Shown here piece after piece: positions 32,561-42,501 of a stretch of 46,966 bases of DNA (the first letter of the stretch is position 1; each line of letters begins with the position of its first letter). Made by a program: the position numbers and the translations under genes. A model generated the notes under the pieces. It was not told where the DNA came from, made no database searches, and saw only the letters and a program-made list of their open reading frames with translations. Origin of the DNA: Bacteroidota bacterium (GTDB taxonomy: Bacteria; Bacteroidota; Bacteroidia; AKYH767-A; JAHEYN01); contig CANFOZ010000014.1 of the NCBI GenBank assembly GCA_947448795.1, positions 1 to 46,966 of the forward strand, read 5' to 3'.

Positions 32561-34996
32561 ATGCGCCTAAAACTACTCGTGCTTTTTATATTTTTCTGCT
32601 CCTTGCATGCATCGGCTAATGAAGTGGCGCGCATTGATTACCAAGCCGCAGAAGCTGGAGAGGTTTGGCTTGTGTGGGGTATATCAAACTGGCAAACGCC
32701 GGCACCCGAGCTTTGGCCCGATGGCAGTTATCAAAAAGAGAAGCTTGTATACAGTCCGATGCGGCTTGTAGGGGATGCTTTTGAAGTATCGCTGAGCTTG
32801 CCAAAGGGCACATTGGTCGACTATGTTTTTTGGATCAGCAAATCGCCATTTAATAAACCGTTCGATCGATGGGATGTGAATCGCGCACCGCTTAAAGATT
32901 ACCATCTGGTGGTAACCGGCGAGCAGCATGTGCACATACGCCCAACGATAAGCATCCACCCCAGTGCGTCTTTGTCCATCTTGGATATCGCACTGCCCTG
33001 GCTAGTGTTAGTCCAAGCTCTCTTGCTGCTTTTTGCGTGGTTTAGACGCAAGGAAATAGCAGCTCAATTTAGGCACGTAGCAAGCCCTGTTGTAATCCTT
33101 GCTGCTGCGCTGGTTTTATGGGCTTTGTTTTTTGTTAGCAGAGCAACTATTGCGGGTCTTAGCTGGGGACTGTATTTTAATCCTCGAAACTACCTTTCAG
33201 CTTGGCTTGCTGCTGGGTATGAGGACTTTGTGTTTGTGCTTTTATTGGTGCTTATCTTCTTAAGCATCGCCCTATTCCTTCGTCGATTCACGCGTATAAC
33301 CAAGGCTGCGCTTGCTGTCTATTTTTTGCTCGTTATTGCTTGTATGGTAATATCCTTGTTAAACATTCGTGTTGTGGAGTTGCTTGGAAGGCCTTTCAAT
33401 TACCGTTGGTTTTATTATTCAGATTACTTGCAGAGCAGCGATGCTAAAGCAGCTTTAGGCGCTAACATTGAACCTGGTTTTGTGTATTCAGTGCTTTTGG
33501 TTTGCGGTATTTCGATATTGATTTTTTGGCTTTTTGTGTATGCCTTGAGCTTTGTTTTAGAGCGGGCTCGCATGACGGCTTTAGCTCTCACTAGCCTTTT
33601 GTTTTTAGGTGTTACCTACTACTCTTTTGCTAAGTCGCATGTGCTCGAGTTAAAAATCAAACCCGAGCTGATGGCTAATCCAGTAAGTGATTTTATTCGT
33701 TCTGTAAACCCTTTCGCAGCGGAGCCTGATCTGTTCACCATGCCTGTTGATTCATCAGCGAGTTATGTAAATCAAGATAAGGAGCCCTTCGTAAAAAGTC
33801 CCTTGCCTCCTTTTCGGAATATCCTGTTGTTAGTTTTAGAATCAACACCCGCTGAGTATCTGACTTGTTACGGTGGTGCTTATGGTGTTAGCCCGGCCCT
33901 CGATTTAGCAGCAAAGCATGCCGTTCTTTTTGATTGTGTTTATGCCCACGCTCCTGCCACGAACAACTCCATGTTTTCAATGCTTTGCTCCTCTTATCCT
34001 TGGATTTCTTACAACAGCATCACGAAAGAGCATCCTGATATTCCCTTGCCTAGTATCTCATCTGTGCTTGGACAGCAGGGTTATCGGACCGCTTTTTTTA
34101 ATGCAGGCGACAACCGTTTTCAGCAGGCAGGCTTGTTTTTGAGCAATCAGGGATTTGAAAAAGTCAGCGATTATGCTGAAATGAACTGTTCAGCTAAAGA
34201 GTTCGAGGTAGATGATAAAAAGTGGCAATTTTTGAATGGAAAAGACGATGCGTGTTCAACCCAAGAATTGCTGAATTGGGTTGAAAGGGATCCCAAAAAA
34301 CCGTTTTTCGCTATGTTATGGACCTATCAAACGCATTATCCGTATTTCTTTCAAGGACCCGAAGAACACTATGTTTCGGATGACCCTTTTTTCAATCGAT
34401 ACCTCAATGCCGTGCATCATAGCGACGAACTTATTGGGACAATTCTAGCGAAATTAGCGTCTTTGCATTTGTCCGAATCCACCTTGGTTGTTGTAGTTGG
34501 TGATCACGGCGAAGCCTTTGGCCAACATGGCCAAACGACCCATGCCTCCGGAATTTATGAGGAAAACATTCATGTACCCTGTCTTTTTATCAATCCTCAA
34601 ATTAGTGCTGAACGAAGGCAAGGTGCAGGTGGCTTGGTCGATTTAGCGCCTACCCTTTTAGAAGGTCTTGGCAAAGATGTTCCGGCCACTTGGCAAGGTC
34701 GCAGTCTTTTTCAGAAAAAGAAGGATGATTATGTGTTTTTCTTCTCTCCTTGGTCTGATTATTTATTTGGGTACCGCAATGGAAATAAAAAATACATCTA
34801 CAACGCAAGTCGAAATACAACCCAGTTTTTTGATTTGAAGAAGGACCCCAAGGAGCTAAATACAACCCATACTTTAACCAACGAAGAGCTTTTGTTGGTG
34901 CATAAGCGCTTGGCCTTTTGGGTACAGGAAAACGAGCACAGAATGACCTCCATTTTAAACTCAACGAACGCTTCTCCGGGCTCAATGGATCGCTGA
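32561..34996 (+). CDS. Membrane sulfatase-fold (phospho)transferase with N-terminal CBM-like domain
   Basis: This 811-aa protein begins with a signal peptide ([15 protein letters not shown]). Residues ~20-125 form a beta domain ([35 protein letters not shown]) resembling starch-binding-like CBMs. About six TM helices follow (135-365). A C-terminal sulfatase/alkaline-phosphatase-superfamily domain spans ~420-740: [20 protein letters not shown], the nucleophile region [12 protein letters not shown], and the metal motif [14 protein letters not shown]. This layout matches LTA-synthase/OpgB-like enzymes that move phosphoglycerol or phosphoethanolamine onto glycans or lipids. A GT2-GH synthase lies 6 bp upstream. 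I infer decoration of its glycan. True sulfatase activity is less likely because no C-x-P-x-R motif is seen. Confidence 0.8.
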   Translation: MRLKLLVLFIFFCSLHASANEVARIDYQAAEAGEVWLVWGISNWQTPAPELWPDGSYQKEKLVYSPMRLVGDAFEVSLSLPKGTLVDYVFWISKSPFNKPFDRWDVNRAPLKDYHLVVTGEQHVHIRPTISIHPSASLSILDIALPWLVLVQALLLLFAWFRRKEIAAQFRHVASPVVILAAALVLWALFFVSRATIAGLSWGLYFNPRNYLSAWLAAGYEDFVFVLLLVLIFLSIALFLRRFTRITKAALAVYFLLVIACMVISLLNIRVVELLGRPFNYRWFYYSDYLQSSDAKAALGANIEPGFVYSVLLVCGISILIFWLFVYALSFVLERARMTALALTSLLFLGVTYYSFAKSHVLELKIKPELMANPVSDFIRSVNPFAAEPDLFTMPVDSSASYVNQDKEPFVKSPLPPFRNILLLVLESTPAEYLTCYGGAYGVSPALDLAAKHAVLFDCVYAHAPATNNSMFSMLCSSYPWISYNSITKEHPDIPLPSISSVLGQQGYRTAFFNAGDNRFQQAGLFLSNQGFEKVSDYAEMNCSAKEFEVDDKKWQFLNGKDDACSTQELLNWVERDPKKPFFAMLWTYQTHYPYFFQGPEEHYVSDDPFFNRYLNAVHHSDELIGTILAKLASLHLSESTLVVVVGDHGEAFGQHGQTTHASGIYEENIHVPCLFINPQISAERRQGAGGLVDLAPTLLEGLGKDVPATWQGRSLFQKKKDDYVFFFSPWSDYLFGYRNGNKKYIYNASRNTTQFFDLKKDPKELNTTHTLTNEELLLVHKRLAFWVQENEHRMTSILNSTNASPGSMDR

Positions 34997-35009
34997 TAAG
35001 CGTTTTACT

Positions 35010-35017
35010 TACCTTTG
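35010..35017 (+). promoter_or_regulatory. -7 promoter box for mnmG
   Basis: TACCTTTG matches TAnnTTTG and ends 23 nt before the mnmG ATG at 35041. It lies just after the stop of the sulfatase-fold gene. Confidence 0.55.
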
Positions 35018-35040
35018 CGGATCTAGATAAAAAGATTCGC

Positions 35041-36921
35041 ATGCTACCAGAATATGATTTGATTGTGGTTGGCGCAGGTCACGCCGGTTGTGAAGCTGCT
35101 GCCGCTGCTGCCAACATGGGTTCCAAGGTTTTGTTGATTACCATGGACATGGCTAAAATAGCTCAAATGAGCTGTAATCCAGCTATGGGTGGTATCGCAA
35201 AAGGACAGATTGTTCGGGAGATAGACGCACTTGGCGGCTACTCTGGGATTGTTTCCGATAAAAGCGCCATCCAGTTTCGAATGTTAAATCGAAGCAAAGG
35301 GCCAGCGATGTGGTCGCCACGTACCCAAAACGACCGCGTTATTTTCACCTTAGCTTGGCGAAAAATACTCGAAGACACCAAGAATGTCGATTTCTGGCAA
35401 GACATGGTTAAATCGCTCCTAATAACGGCTGACGGCCAAGGCGTGGCTGGGGTTATTACCGGTATGGGATTGGAAATTAGATCCAAAGCTGTTGTTCTAA
35501 CTAACGGGACTTTTTTAAACGGGTTGATCCATATTGGCGCAAAGCAGTTTGGTGGAGGTCGTGTTGGTGAAAAAGCCTCATCTGGTATTACGGAGCAACT
35601 TCTAGATTTAGGTCTTGAAAGTGGTCGTATGAAAACGGGAACGCCGCCACGTGTTGATGGTCGCTCCCTCGACTATTCGAAAATGGAGGAACAACCAGGC
35701 GATGAGGATCCACAAAAATTTAGTTACAGTCCTACCGAGGCGTTAAAGAAGCAGCTTAGCTGCCACATCACCTATACCAATGCCGAGGTGCATGATATTT
35801 TAAAAACAGGTTTTGATCAAAGTCCAATGTTTACAGGTCGTATTCAGGGACTTGGACCTCGTTACTGCCCATCTATCGAAGATAAAATTAACCGTTTCGC
35901 GGATAAAGAGCGTCACCAGATCTTTGTTGAGCCAGAAGGTTGGGACACAGTAGAGATTTACGTAAACGGATTCTCCACTTCATTGCCGGAAAGTGTTCAG
36001 TATCAGGCGCTTAAGGCGATGAAAGGCTTTGAAAACGTGAAAATGTTTAGACCGGGCTATGCCATTGAGTACGATTACTTCCCGCCTACGCAATTGAAGC
36101 TCACGCTGGAAACTAAGAAGCTGGCTAATTTATATTTTGCTGGTCAGATTAACGGTACTACCGGATATGAAGAAGCAGCTTGTCAAGGATTGATGGCAGG
36201 AATTAATGCGCATCTTAAAAACGAAGGAAAGGATCCGTTTATCCTTCGTCGTGACGAAGCGTATATCGGCGTTTTAATTGACGACCTGATTACCAAAGGA
36301 ACGGATGAGCCGTATCGGATGTTTACCTCCAGAGCTGAATACCGTATTCTCCTTCGTCAAGATAATGCCGATGTTCGGCTTACTCATCTATCCTACAACA
36401 TGGGTTTGGCTAGCGCATCTCGAATGCGTCGCGTGGAAGAAAAGAATATGAAGGTGGAGCAAATAATACATTTTTTTAAAACTGGAAAGGCGGAGCCTGT
36501 TCAAGTAAACGAGATGCTCGAATTAGCCGGAACCGATACTGTTAAAATTAAGACAAAACTTTTTGCGCTGCTCTCCAGACCTCAAATTAATTTACCGATG
36601 ATGCGTAAAGCGGTTCCTGAAGTTGATGCTTTTTTGACGAGCTTGTCAGAGGATAATATTAGGCAAGAAATTGACCAGGCGGAGATACTAATGAAGTACG
36701 AAGGATATATCGGAAAAGAGAAGGAGTTGGCTGATAAATTTACGCGCTTTGAACACATTAAATTATACGATGATTTTGACTACCACCGCCTAACTTCTTT
36801 GTCTTCAGAAGCCCGAGAAAAACTGTCTAAAATAAAGCCCGAAACACTGGGTCAGGCATCGCGCATTAGCGGTGTAAATCCTTCAGATATCTCTGTTTTG
36901 ATGGTTTATCTCGGAAAATAG
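35041..36921 (+). CDS. mnmG: tRNA uridine-5-carboxymethylaminomethyl synthesis enzyme MnmG (GidA)
   Basis: The track start (34918) lies inside the upstream gene. ATG 35041 gives 626 aa, the normal length. MnmG with MnmE modifies the wobble uridine of several tRNAs using FAD, NADH and a folate. Motifs are the FAD-binding [21 protein letters not shown], the GidA signature [10 protein letters not shown], and [34 protein letters not shown] and [19 protein letters not shown] follow, and the C-terminal helical domain ends with EARE...[14 protein letters not shown]. It is often close to oriC in bacteria, and two parS-like sites lie directly downstream. Confidence 0.97.
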   Translation: MLPEYDLIVVGAGHAGCEAAAAAANMGSKVLLITMDMAKIAQMSCNPAMGGIAKGQIVREIDALGGYSGIVSDKSAIQFRMLNRSKGPAMWSPRTQNDRVIFTLAWRKILEDTKNVDFWQDMVKSLLITADGQGVAGVITGMGLEIRSKAVVLTNGTFLNGLIHIGAKQFGGGRVGEKASSGITEQLLDLGLESGRMKTGTPPRVDGRSLDYSKMEEQPGDEDPQKFSYSPTEALKKQLSCHITYTNAEVHDILKTGFDQSPMFTGRIQGLGPRYCPSIEDKINRFADKERHQIFVEPEGWDTVEIYVNGFSTSLPESVQYQALKAMKGFENVKMFRPGYAIEYDYFPPTQLKLTLETKKLANLYFAGQINGTTGYEEAACQGLMAGINAHLKNEGKDPFILRRDEAYIGVLIDDLITKGTDEPYRMFTSRAEYRILLRQDNADVRLTHLSYNMGLASASRMRRVEEKNMKVEQIIHFFKTGKAEPVQVNEMLELAGTDTVKIKTKLFALLSRPQINLPMMRKAVPEVDAFLTSLSEDNIRQEIDQAEILMKYEGYIGKEKELADKFTRFEHIKLYDDFDYHRLTSLSSEAREKLSKIKPETLGQASRISGVNPSDISVLMVYLGK

Positions 36922-36927
36922 TACCGT

Positions 36928-36943
36928 TGTTTCATGTGAAACA
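36928..36943 (+). other. parS-like centromere site 1
   Basis: TGTTTCATGTGAAACA differs by one central base from the widely conserved parS sequence TGTTTCACGTGAAACA bound by ParB/Spo0J. It lies 6 bp after the mnmG stop. The arms extend one base each way (TTGTTTCA / TGAAACAA). Confidence 0.75.
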
Positions 36944-36979
36944 ATTTTAAAAAAATACTTAAAAACAATCTCTTTTATC

Positions 36980-37870
36980 GTGGAAAAACTAAGCCAATGC
37001 CCGGTCTGTAAGGAAGGTAAATTTGAAGCCTTTTTACAAGTAAAAGACAACGTTGTTTCACATGAAACATTCACCATAAATGCCTGCGAAAAATGCGGCT
37101 TTAAGTTTACAAACCCACGTCCAGACGAACAGGAAATTGGTCGCTATTACGAGTCGGAAGAATACATTTATCACTCCAATAAAAAGAAAGGAATCTTCCT
37201 ATCGGCCTTCCATTTTGTGCGCGATATTGCAATCCGAAACAAACTAAAATGGATCAATACCTTAACACCGGGCAATTCAAAAAGCATGCTTGATTACGGT
37301 TGCGGAACAGGCGAATTTCTGTCTGCGTGTAAGCGAAATGGATGGCAAACGAAGGGTGTCGAAACCAGTCCATCGGCAAGAAAACATGCCATAGAAAAGT
37401 TTGGTTTGGATGTAGAAGATCTACCGGCTTTCTCTTCTTTACCTAAAAACAGTTACGATATAATCACCCTTTGGCATGTCTTAGAACATGTTCATCGCTT
37501 GGATGAGGCGCTCGTAACATTGGCCTCTTTGCTAAAAACAAACGGACATTTACTAATTGCAGTTCCCAATTGCTCTTCTTTAGACGCTGCGCATTATGGA
37601 GCCAATTGGGCTGCGTATGATCCCCCGCGACACCTTTATCATTTTACGCCAAAAGATATGGACGCCCTTTTGGATAAACACGGTATGAAGGTTGTGAAAC
37701 ACATTCCCTTGCCTTTCGACGCGTTTTATGTTTCCTTATTAAGCGAGCGTTTCAAGTCTGGAAAAATGAATTATCTATCCGGACTCCTAACCGGACTTCG
37801 CTCAAATTGGTCGAAAGGCAAGGATTCAAAGAAATGCAGCAGCATTACCTATCTAATATCGAAAAAATAG
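36980..37870 (+). CDS. Class I SAM-dependent methyltransferase with N-terminal zinc ribbon
   Basis: This 296-aa protein starts at GTG 36980. The N-terminus has a four-Cys ribbon (CPVCKEG...CEKCGFKF), then NPRPDEQEIGRYYESEEY. The SAM domain has DYGCGTGEFLSACK (motif I), TKGVETSPSARK and DIITLWHVLEHVHRLDEAL. NCSSLDAAHYGANWAAYDPPRHLYHFTP is typical of Bacteroidota UbiG-like proteins of this kind. The methylated substrate is unknown. The coding sequence contains the second parS-like site. It sits 58 bp after mnmG and is probably cotranscribed with it. Confidence 0.88.
   Translation: MEKLSQCPVCKEGKFEAFLQVKDNVVSHETFTINACEKCGFKFTNPRPDEQEIGRYYESEEYIYHSNKKKGIFLSAFHFVRDIAIRNKLKWINTLTPGNSKSMLDYGCGTGEFLSACKRNGWQTKGVETSPSARKHAIEKFGLDVEDLPAFSSLPKNSYDIITLWHVLEHVHRLDEALVTLASLLKTNGHLLIAVPNCSSLDAAHYGANWAAYDPPRHLYHFTPKDMDALLDKHGMKVVKHIPLPFDAFYVSLLSERFKSGKMNYLSGLLTGLRSNWSKGKDSKKCSSITYLISKK
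37054..37069 (-). other. parS-like centromere site 2 (inside methyltransferase gene)
   Basis: TGTTTCACATGAAACA is the exact reverse complement of parS-like site 1 and lies 126 bp from it. It is embedded in codons for VVSHETF of the methyltransferase, so the DNA motif is kept within a coding region. Confidence 0.75.
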
Positions 37871-38171
37871 CATTTTGGCCCTTCTGGCGCATCCAGGTGC
37901 ATTTTGGCTAGCTCGTGCTGTTTGGTCCGAAAAAGCGCCTTAGATGTAAAATTACAAGACCGAGCTTTGAAAGCCTTGTCAGCAAAGGGTTTCAGCAGTA
38001 CGGATGCGGTTCAGAGACTTGTTTTTTTACACAAAATCGATTTGTGGGCTTTTTTCAAAAAGATTTTATCACACTACACTATATTTTATTAAACGTGAAA
38101 ATCGCTAGGCGCTTTGAATTATCAGTAAAAATAAATTTAATCATCGTTTCTTCATTTGGAGTTAAAATCTC
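37871..38171. other. Gene-free spacer before the ATP synthase operon
   Basis: About 300 bp with no convincing gene. The two short ORFs here overlap each other and have no recognisable content. CATTTTGGC is repeated at 37871 and 37900. The 3' half is AT-rich and leads into the atpB promoter box. Confidence 0.5.
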
Positions 38172-38179
38172 TACCTTTG
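38172..38179 (+). promoter_or_regulatory. -7 promoter box for the ATP synthase operon
   Basis: TACCTTTG matches TAnnTTTG, with an AT-rich upstream region. It predicts a leader of about 35 nt before the atpB ATG at 38219. Confidence 0.55.
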
Positions 38180-38218
38180 CGCCCGAATTCAATAAACCTA
38201 CTCTCACAGATCCACGCA

Positions 38219-39394
38219 ATGCACTGTAATATCAAGGGTTTCAGACTATTTCCAGCATTCATTTTAGCATTCGCTATACTTTTTTCTAGTCCTCTCGTGA
38301 AGGCAGATAGCCTCTCCACCAGTGTGGCTGCGCCAGATTCAGCAAGTGTTGCAGCAGTTCAAGGCGAAGCAATGCCTAAGACTGAACATCCCGCTGAAAA
38401 GTCGGAAAAGTTTAATGCGGGCGAAATGATTATCGAGCACATTAGCGACTCACACGAGTGGCATATCGTAGGTCATCTTGCTATCCCGCTTCCAATTATT
38501 ATTTACAATACACAGAGTGGATTTTCTGTTTTTTCTTCAGCGCATTTTGAGGAAGGCGATTATGCTGGATACCGTCTTGTTAAAAATGAAATCGTTGCTG
38601 TTAATGAAGACGGAACGATTAACGAAGCCCGCACCAAATCAAGCTTTGACATCAGCATCACGAAAAATGTAGCTGCATTACTGATCAGTGTTTCGTTGTT
38701 GCTCTTTATCTTCTTATCGGTTGCGTCAGCGTATAAAAAACGTGCTGGCATGGCCCCGAAGGGAATGCAATCGTTTATGGAGCCAATCATTATGTTTATC
38801 CGTGATGATATTGCAAAGGCGAGCATCGGTCCGAAATACGAACGCTTCATGCCTTTTTTGCTGACGGTTTTCTTTTTCATTCTGATTAATAATTTAATGG
38901 GTTTAATTCCCTTCTTACCAGGAGGAGCTAACCTTACCGGAAATATCGCAGTGACTATGGTTTTGGCGCTTTTCACCTTTGTCATCACCAGTTACAGCGC
39001 AACAGGCAGCTACTGGCGCCACGTAATTGCGATGCCAGGTGTTCCACCGTGGGTGTTGCTCATTCTCACACCAATTGAGATTCTTGGCGTATTCCTTCGT
39101 CCGTTTGTATTGATGGTGCGACTTTTTGCAAACATCACGGGTGGTCACATCATTATCCTGTCTTTCATCAGTCTTATTTTCATCTTCGGAGAAATGAGTA
39201 CTGGCCTTGGTTTGGGAGCATCTCCCGTTTCTTTGTTCTTCGCTATCTTCATGTCTTGCCTTGAGTTGCTCGTAGCATTCTTGCAAGCCTATGTGTTTAC
39301 CTTGCTTTCTGCTATATACTTCGGTTCTGCTGTCGAAGAGCATCATCACGAAGAGCATCATCACGAAGAGCATGCTGAAGGCGCTCATCACTAA
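38219..39394 (+). CDS. atpB: F0F1 ATP synthase subunit a
   Basis: The track start (38156) lies upstream of the promoter box. ATG 38219 gives 391 aa. A signal-peptide-like N-terminus (FRLFPAFILAFAILFSS) and an extracytoplasmic extension of ~150 residues precede the membrane core, a layout common in Bacteroidota. The core has LNNLMGLIPFLPGG-like text (NNLMGLIPF) and the essential Arg in LMVRLFANITGGH, then CLELLVAFLQAYVFTLLSAIYF. This subunit forms the proton half-channels against the c-ring. The C-terminus is a His/Glu-rich tail (EEHHHEEHHHEEH). It is the first gene of the atpB-E-F-H-A-G operon. Confidence 0.96.
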   Translation: MHCNIKGFRLFPAFILAFAILFSSPLVKADSLSTSVAAPDSASVAAVQGEAMPKTEHPAEKSEKFNAGEMIIEHISDSHEWHIVGHLAIPLPIIIYNTQSGFSVFSSAHFEEGDYAGYRLVKNEIVAVNEDGTINEARTKSSFDISITKNVAALLISVSLLLFIFLSVASAYKKRAGMAPKGMQSFMEPIIMFIRDDIAKASIGPKYERFMPFLLTVFFFILINNLMGLIPFLPGGANLTGNIAVTMVLALFTFVITSYSATGSYWRHVIAMPGVPPWVLLILTPIEILGVFLRPFVLMVRLFANITGGHIIILSFISLIFIFGEMSTGLGLGASPVSLFFAIFMSCLELLVAFLQAYVFTLLSAIYFGSAVEEHHHEEHHHEEHAEGAHH

Positions 39395-39433
39395 TTGTCT
39401 GTTTATATTTTATTAACTTAAAACCAATACATT

Positions 39434-39703
39434 ATGTTATCATCAGTTTTACTTCAGGAAGCAGCTAACGCAGCATCCAACATCGGAATCGGTTATGGTC
39501 TTGCAGCAATGGGTGGCGGAATCGCTGCACTTGGTGCTGGCATCGGTATCGGACGCATCGGCGGAACTGCCCTTGAGTCTATCGCTCGTCAACCAGAGGC
39601 TATCAGCGACATCCGTGCAAACATGATCCTGGCAGCTGCCCTTGTAGAAGGCGCGGCGTTCTTCGCCATGGTTGTGGGTCTGCTTGTGATCTTCTTGAAG
39701 TAG
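39434..39703 (+). CDS. atpE: F0F1 ATP synthase subunit c
   Basis: This 89-aa protein has two membrane hairpin helices. Helix 1 is glycine-rich (GGGIAALGAGIGIGRIGG), the polar loop is ARQPEA, and helix 2 carries the ion-binding Glu in AAALVEGAAFFAMVVGL. The residue after Glu is Gly, not the Ser/Thr typical of sodium-type c-rings, which suggests proton coupling. It forms the rotating ring. A strong hairpin follows the stop by about 15 nt, before atpF. Confidence 0.96.
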   Translation: MLSSVLLQEAANAASNIGIGYGLAAMGGGIAALGAGIGIGRIGGTALESIARQPEAISDIRANMILAAALVEGAAFFAMVVGLLVIFLK

Positions 39704-39718
39704 TAAGAACAGCGTTAA

Positions 39719-39747
39719 ATGCCCCCGGACGGTTGGTCCGGGAGCAT
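39719..39747 (+). other. Strong stem-loop between atpE and atpF
   Basis: ATGCCCCCGGAC and GTCCGGGAGCAT pair over 12 positions with one mismatch around a 5-nt loop (GGTTG). No T-run follows, so it is not a normal rho-independent terminator. Its place just after atpE would suit protection of the upstream mRNA from 3' decay. Confidence 0.7.
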
Positions 39748-39787
39748 CTACGCAAATCATGTATTCTAACAACAATCAACATACGAA

Positions 39788-40282
39788 ATGGAATTAGTAA
39801 AACCCGCGATAGGATTGCTTTTCTGGATGGTGCTGGCCTTCAGTACCCTGCTGTTTCTTCTAGCCAAGTTCGCTTGGAAGCCGATTCTCCAGTCACTGAA
39901 AGAGCGTGAAGACAGCATTGACGGCGCACTTGAGACTGCCCGCAAAACCAAGGAAGAGATGGCGCAGCTTCGCTCTGGACACGAGAAGCTAATGGCTGAG
40001 GCCCGTGCTGATCGCGACACCATCTTAAAAGAGGCCCGTGAAATAAAGGACCAAATTATTGCTGAAGCCAAAACCAAAGCCAGCAGCGAAGCGAATGATA
40101 TCGTAGCGCGTGCGAAAGAAGAGATTAACACGCAGAAGCGTGCGGCTATGGCGGAGATTCAAAAGCAAGTGGCTACTTTCTCTGTAGAGATCGCCGAAAA
40201 ACTTATCCGTCACGAGCTCAGTAACGACGACAAGCAAAAGGCCCTTATTGCTGGCTTTTTGAAAGATGTTAACCAGAACTGA
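39788..40282 (+). CDS. atpF: F0F1 ATP synthase subunit b
   Basis: This 164-aa protein has one N-terminal TM helix (IGLLFWMVLAFSTLLFLLAKF). A long charged coiled-coil stalk follows (SLKEREDSIDGALETARKTKEEM...EIKDQIIAEAKTKASSEANDIVARAKEEI). The dimer forms the peripheral stator linking subunit a to delta and alpha. The length and KPAIGLLFWMVLAF start are typical. It lies between the atpE hairpin and atpH, with a 24-bp gap to atpH. Confidence 0.95.
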   Translation: MELVKPAIGLLFWMVLAFSTLLFLLAKFAWKPILQSLKEREDSIDGALETARKTKEEMAQLRSGHEKLMAEARADRDTILKEAREIKDQIIAEAKTKASSEANDIVARAKEEINTQKRAAMAEIQKQVATFSVEIAEKLIRHELSNDDKQKALIAGFLKDVNQN

Positions 40283-40306
40283 TTCGGCATATCCTAACGA
40301 ACAACG

Positions 40307-40864
40307 ATGCAAGAACTAAAAGTTTCCAAACGCTACGCAAAGTCCATCCTCGATCTAGCGCAAGAGCGAAATGTCCTGGAAGAGACACGTGGCGATATGC
40401 AGCAATTGCTGAACGCCTGTCGTCAGAATCCAGAGCTGAGTCGCATGCTCAAGAATCCGCTGATCAAGCCCGATAAAAAATACACCATACTCAAGGCTCT
40501 TTTTGCTAGCCGCATCGCCGAGTTATGCATGAATTTTATCCAGATTATTGTGCGTAAACGCAGAGAACAATTTCTGGAAGAGATCGCTGCTGAATTCATC
40601 GCACAATACGAAGCCATTAAAGGCATCACGTCTGCTGTGGTTGTTTCTGCTGTGTCGCTCAACGATGCACTGCGTGCAGAAGTAACCGCCCTGTTGAAGA
40701 AGCTCTCCAAGATGGAGATTTCGCTTCAAGAGAAAGTCGATCCAGCCCTTATCGGTGGCTTTGTACTTCGCTTCGGCGATGTGCAATACGATGCAAGCAT
40801 CGCAAAAAGCCTGAACGATATCCGCATGGGATTCAATTCGAATTTGTATCAAAAGAAAGCTTAA
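40307..40864 (+). CDS. atpH: F0F1 ATP synthase subunit delta
   Basis: This 185-aa protein begins VSKRYAKSILDLAQERNVLEE, the conserved N-terminal helical domain that caps alpha. MKNPLIKPDKK-like text (LKNPLIKPDKKYTILKALF) and RKRREQFLEEIAAEF follow. The closing KVDPALIGGFVLRFGDVQYDASIAKSLNDI is the delta signature. It links the stator stalk to the F1 head. It is spaced 24 bp from atpF and 29 bp from atpA. Confidence 0.95.
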   Translation: MQELKVSKRYAKSILDLAQERNVLEETRGDMQQLLNACRQNPELSRMLKNPLIKPDKKYTILKALFASRIAELCMNFIQIIVRKRREQFLEEIAAEFIAQYEAIKGITSAVVVSAVSLNDALRAEVTALLKKLSKMEISLQEKVDPALIGGFVLRFGDVQYDASIAKSLNDIRMGFNSNLYQKKA

Positions 40865-40893
40865 TTAATAAAACCAATTTCAGATAAATCAAA

Positions 40894-42477
40894 ATGGCAG
40901 AAATTAAACCGGATGAAGTTTCCGCAATCCTTCGCGAACAGCTTGCAGGATTTAAGACAGAAGCCCAGCTCGAAGAAGTAGGAACCGTATTACAGGTGGG
41001 TGATGGTATCGCTCGACTGTATGGTCTAACAAAAGTGCAATCGGGTGAGCTCATCGAGTTCGAAAACGGCCTGAAAGGCATCGTTCTTAACCTCGAGGAA
41101 GATAACGTAGGTGTTGTAATTCTTGGAAGTTCGAACACCATCAAAGAGGGTGACACTGCTAAGCGTACCGGCAAAATCGCGTCCATCAATGTGGGCGAAG
41201 GCATGCTTGGTCGTGTGGTGGATACCTTGGGTCAGCCAATCGATGGCAAAGGTCCTATGGGTGGTCAGATGTACGAGATGCCGCTCGAGCGTAAAGCGCC
41301 AGGGGTAATCTTCCGTCAGCCAGTAAATGAGCCGATGCAAACCGGTATCAAGGCAATCGATGCCATGATTCCAATTGGTCGTGGTCAGCGTGAGCTTATT
41401 ATCGGCGATCGTCAGACGGGTAAAACCGCTGTGGCCATTGACACCATCATCAACCAAAAAGAATTTTACGCAAAAGGCGAGCCTGTTTTTTGTATCTATG
41501 TGGCTATTGGCCAAAAGGGTTCAACCGTTGCGAACATACACAAAACACTTGAAGAAGCGGGTGCGATGCCGTACACGGTTATCGTTTCAGCAACGGCCTC
41601 AGATCCTGCACCAATGCAGTTCTTTGCTCCTTTGGCTGGCGCTGCTATCGGCGAATTTTTCCGCGACTCAGGTCGTCCGGCTTTAATCGTGTTTGATGAT
41701 CTTTCGAAACAAGCGGTGGCCTATCGCGAGGTTTCTTTATTGCTTCGCCGTCCTCCAGGACGTGAGGCATATCCAGGAGACGTGTTTTATCTTCACTCCC
41801 GTTTGCTCGAGCGTGCTGCTAAAATCAACAGCTCCGATGCGATTGCTAAAAACATGAACGATTTGCCTGAATCCATTCGCGGCATCGTGAAAGGGGGCGG
41901 CTCACTCACAGCGCTACCAATCATCGAGACCCAAGCGGGTGACGTTTCTGCATACATTCCAACCAATGTGATCTCGATCACCGATGGTCAGATATTCCTC
42001 GAAGCCAACTTGTTTAACGCAGGTGTTCGTCCAGCGATCAACGTTGGTATCTCCGTATCTCGTGTAGGTGGTAATGCGCAGATCAAATCGATGAAGAAGG
42101 TAGCAGGTACCTTAAAGCTCGATCAAGCGCAATACCGCGAGTTGGAGGCCTTCTCCAAATTCGGTTCGGACTTAGATGCAACCACCAAGGCGGTGCTCGA
42201 CAAAGGTTCTCGCAACGTGGAAATCCTCAAGCAAGGCCAGTATGCGCCATTGCGCGTGGAACAACAGGTGGCTATTCTCTATTGCGGTACAAAAGGGCTG
42301 CTAAGAGATGTTCCTGTGAAACGTGTGCGTGAGTTCGAGGCAGAATTCCACGGACTAATGGATGCTAAGCATGCCGATGTATTGAAAAACTTCGCTGCTG
42401 GGAAACTTGAGAACGCAGACCTTGCGCTGGTTGAAAAACTCGCCCTGGAATTGTCCGCTAAATACAAACAAAACTAA
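40894..42477 (+). CDS. atpA: F0F1 ATP synthase subunit alpha
   Basis: This 527-aa protein is the non-catalytic nucleotide-binding subunit of F1. The N-terminal beta-barrel is followed by Walker [15 protein letters not shown] near residue 170. [35 protein letters not shown] covers Walker B and the alpha/beta signature region. The arginine finger sits in the conserved [10 protein letters not shown] segment. It starts [17 protein letters not shown], a standard alpha N-terminus. It is flanked by atpH and atpG. The catalytic beta subunit gene is not in the window. Confidence 0.98.
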   Translation: MAEIKPDEVSAILREQLAGFKTEAQLEEVGTVLQVGDGIARLYGLTKVQSGELIEFENGLKGIVLNLEEDNVGVVILGSSNTIKEGDTAKRTGKIASINVGEGMLGRVVDTLGQPIDGKGPMGGQMYEMPLERKAPGVIFRQPVNEPMQTGIKAIDAMIPIGRGQRELIIGDRQTGKTAVAIDTIINQKEFYAKGEPVFCIYVAIGQKGSTVANIHKTLEEAGAMPYTVIVSATASDPAPMQFFAPLAGAAIGEFFRDSGRPALIVFDDLSKQAVAYREVSLLLRRPPGREAYPGDVFYLHSRLLERAAKINSSDAIAKNMNDLPESIRGIVKGGGSLTALPIIETQAGDVSAYIPTNVISITDGQIFLEANLFNAGVRPAINVGISVSRVGGNAQIKSMKKVAGTLKLDQAQYRELEAFSKFGSDLDATTKAVLDKGSRNVEILKQGQYAPLRVEQQVAILYCGTKGLLRDVPVKRVREFEAEFHGLMDAKHADVLKNFAAGKLENADLALVEKLALELSAKYKQN

Positions 42478-42501
42478 GAGAAGTTCCTCTAGAATAAAGC
42501 A

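Noticed and set aside
37904-38229. Two short ORFs (62 and 104 aa) before atpB
   Set aside because: They overlap in different frames, have no ribosome site or recognisable content, and the longer one runs through the atpB promoter box into its start.
39719-39747. Transcription terminator between atpE and atpF
   Set aside because: The stem is strong but there is no T-run, and atpF-H-A-G clearly continue the operon.
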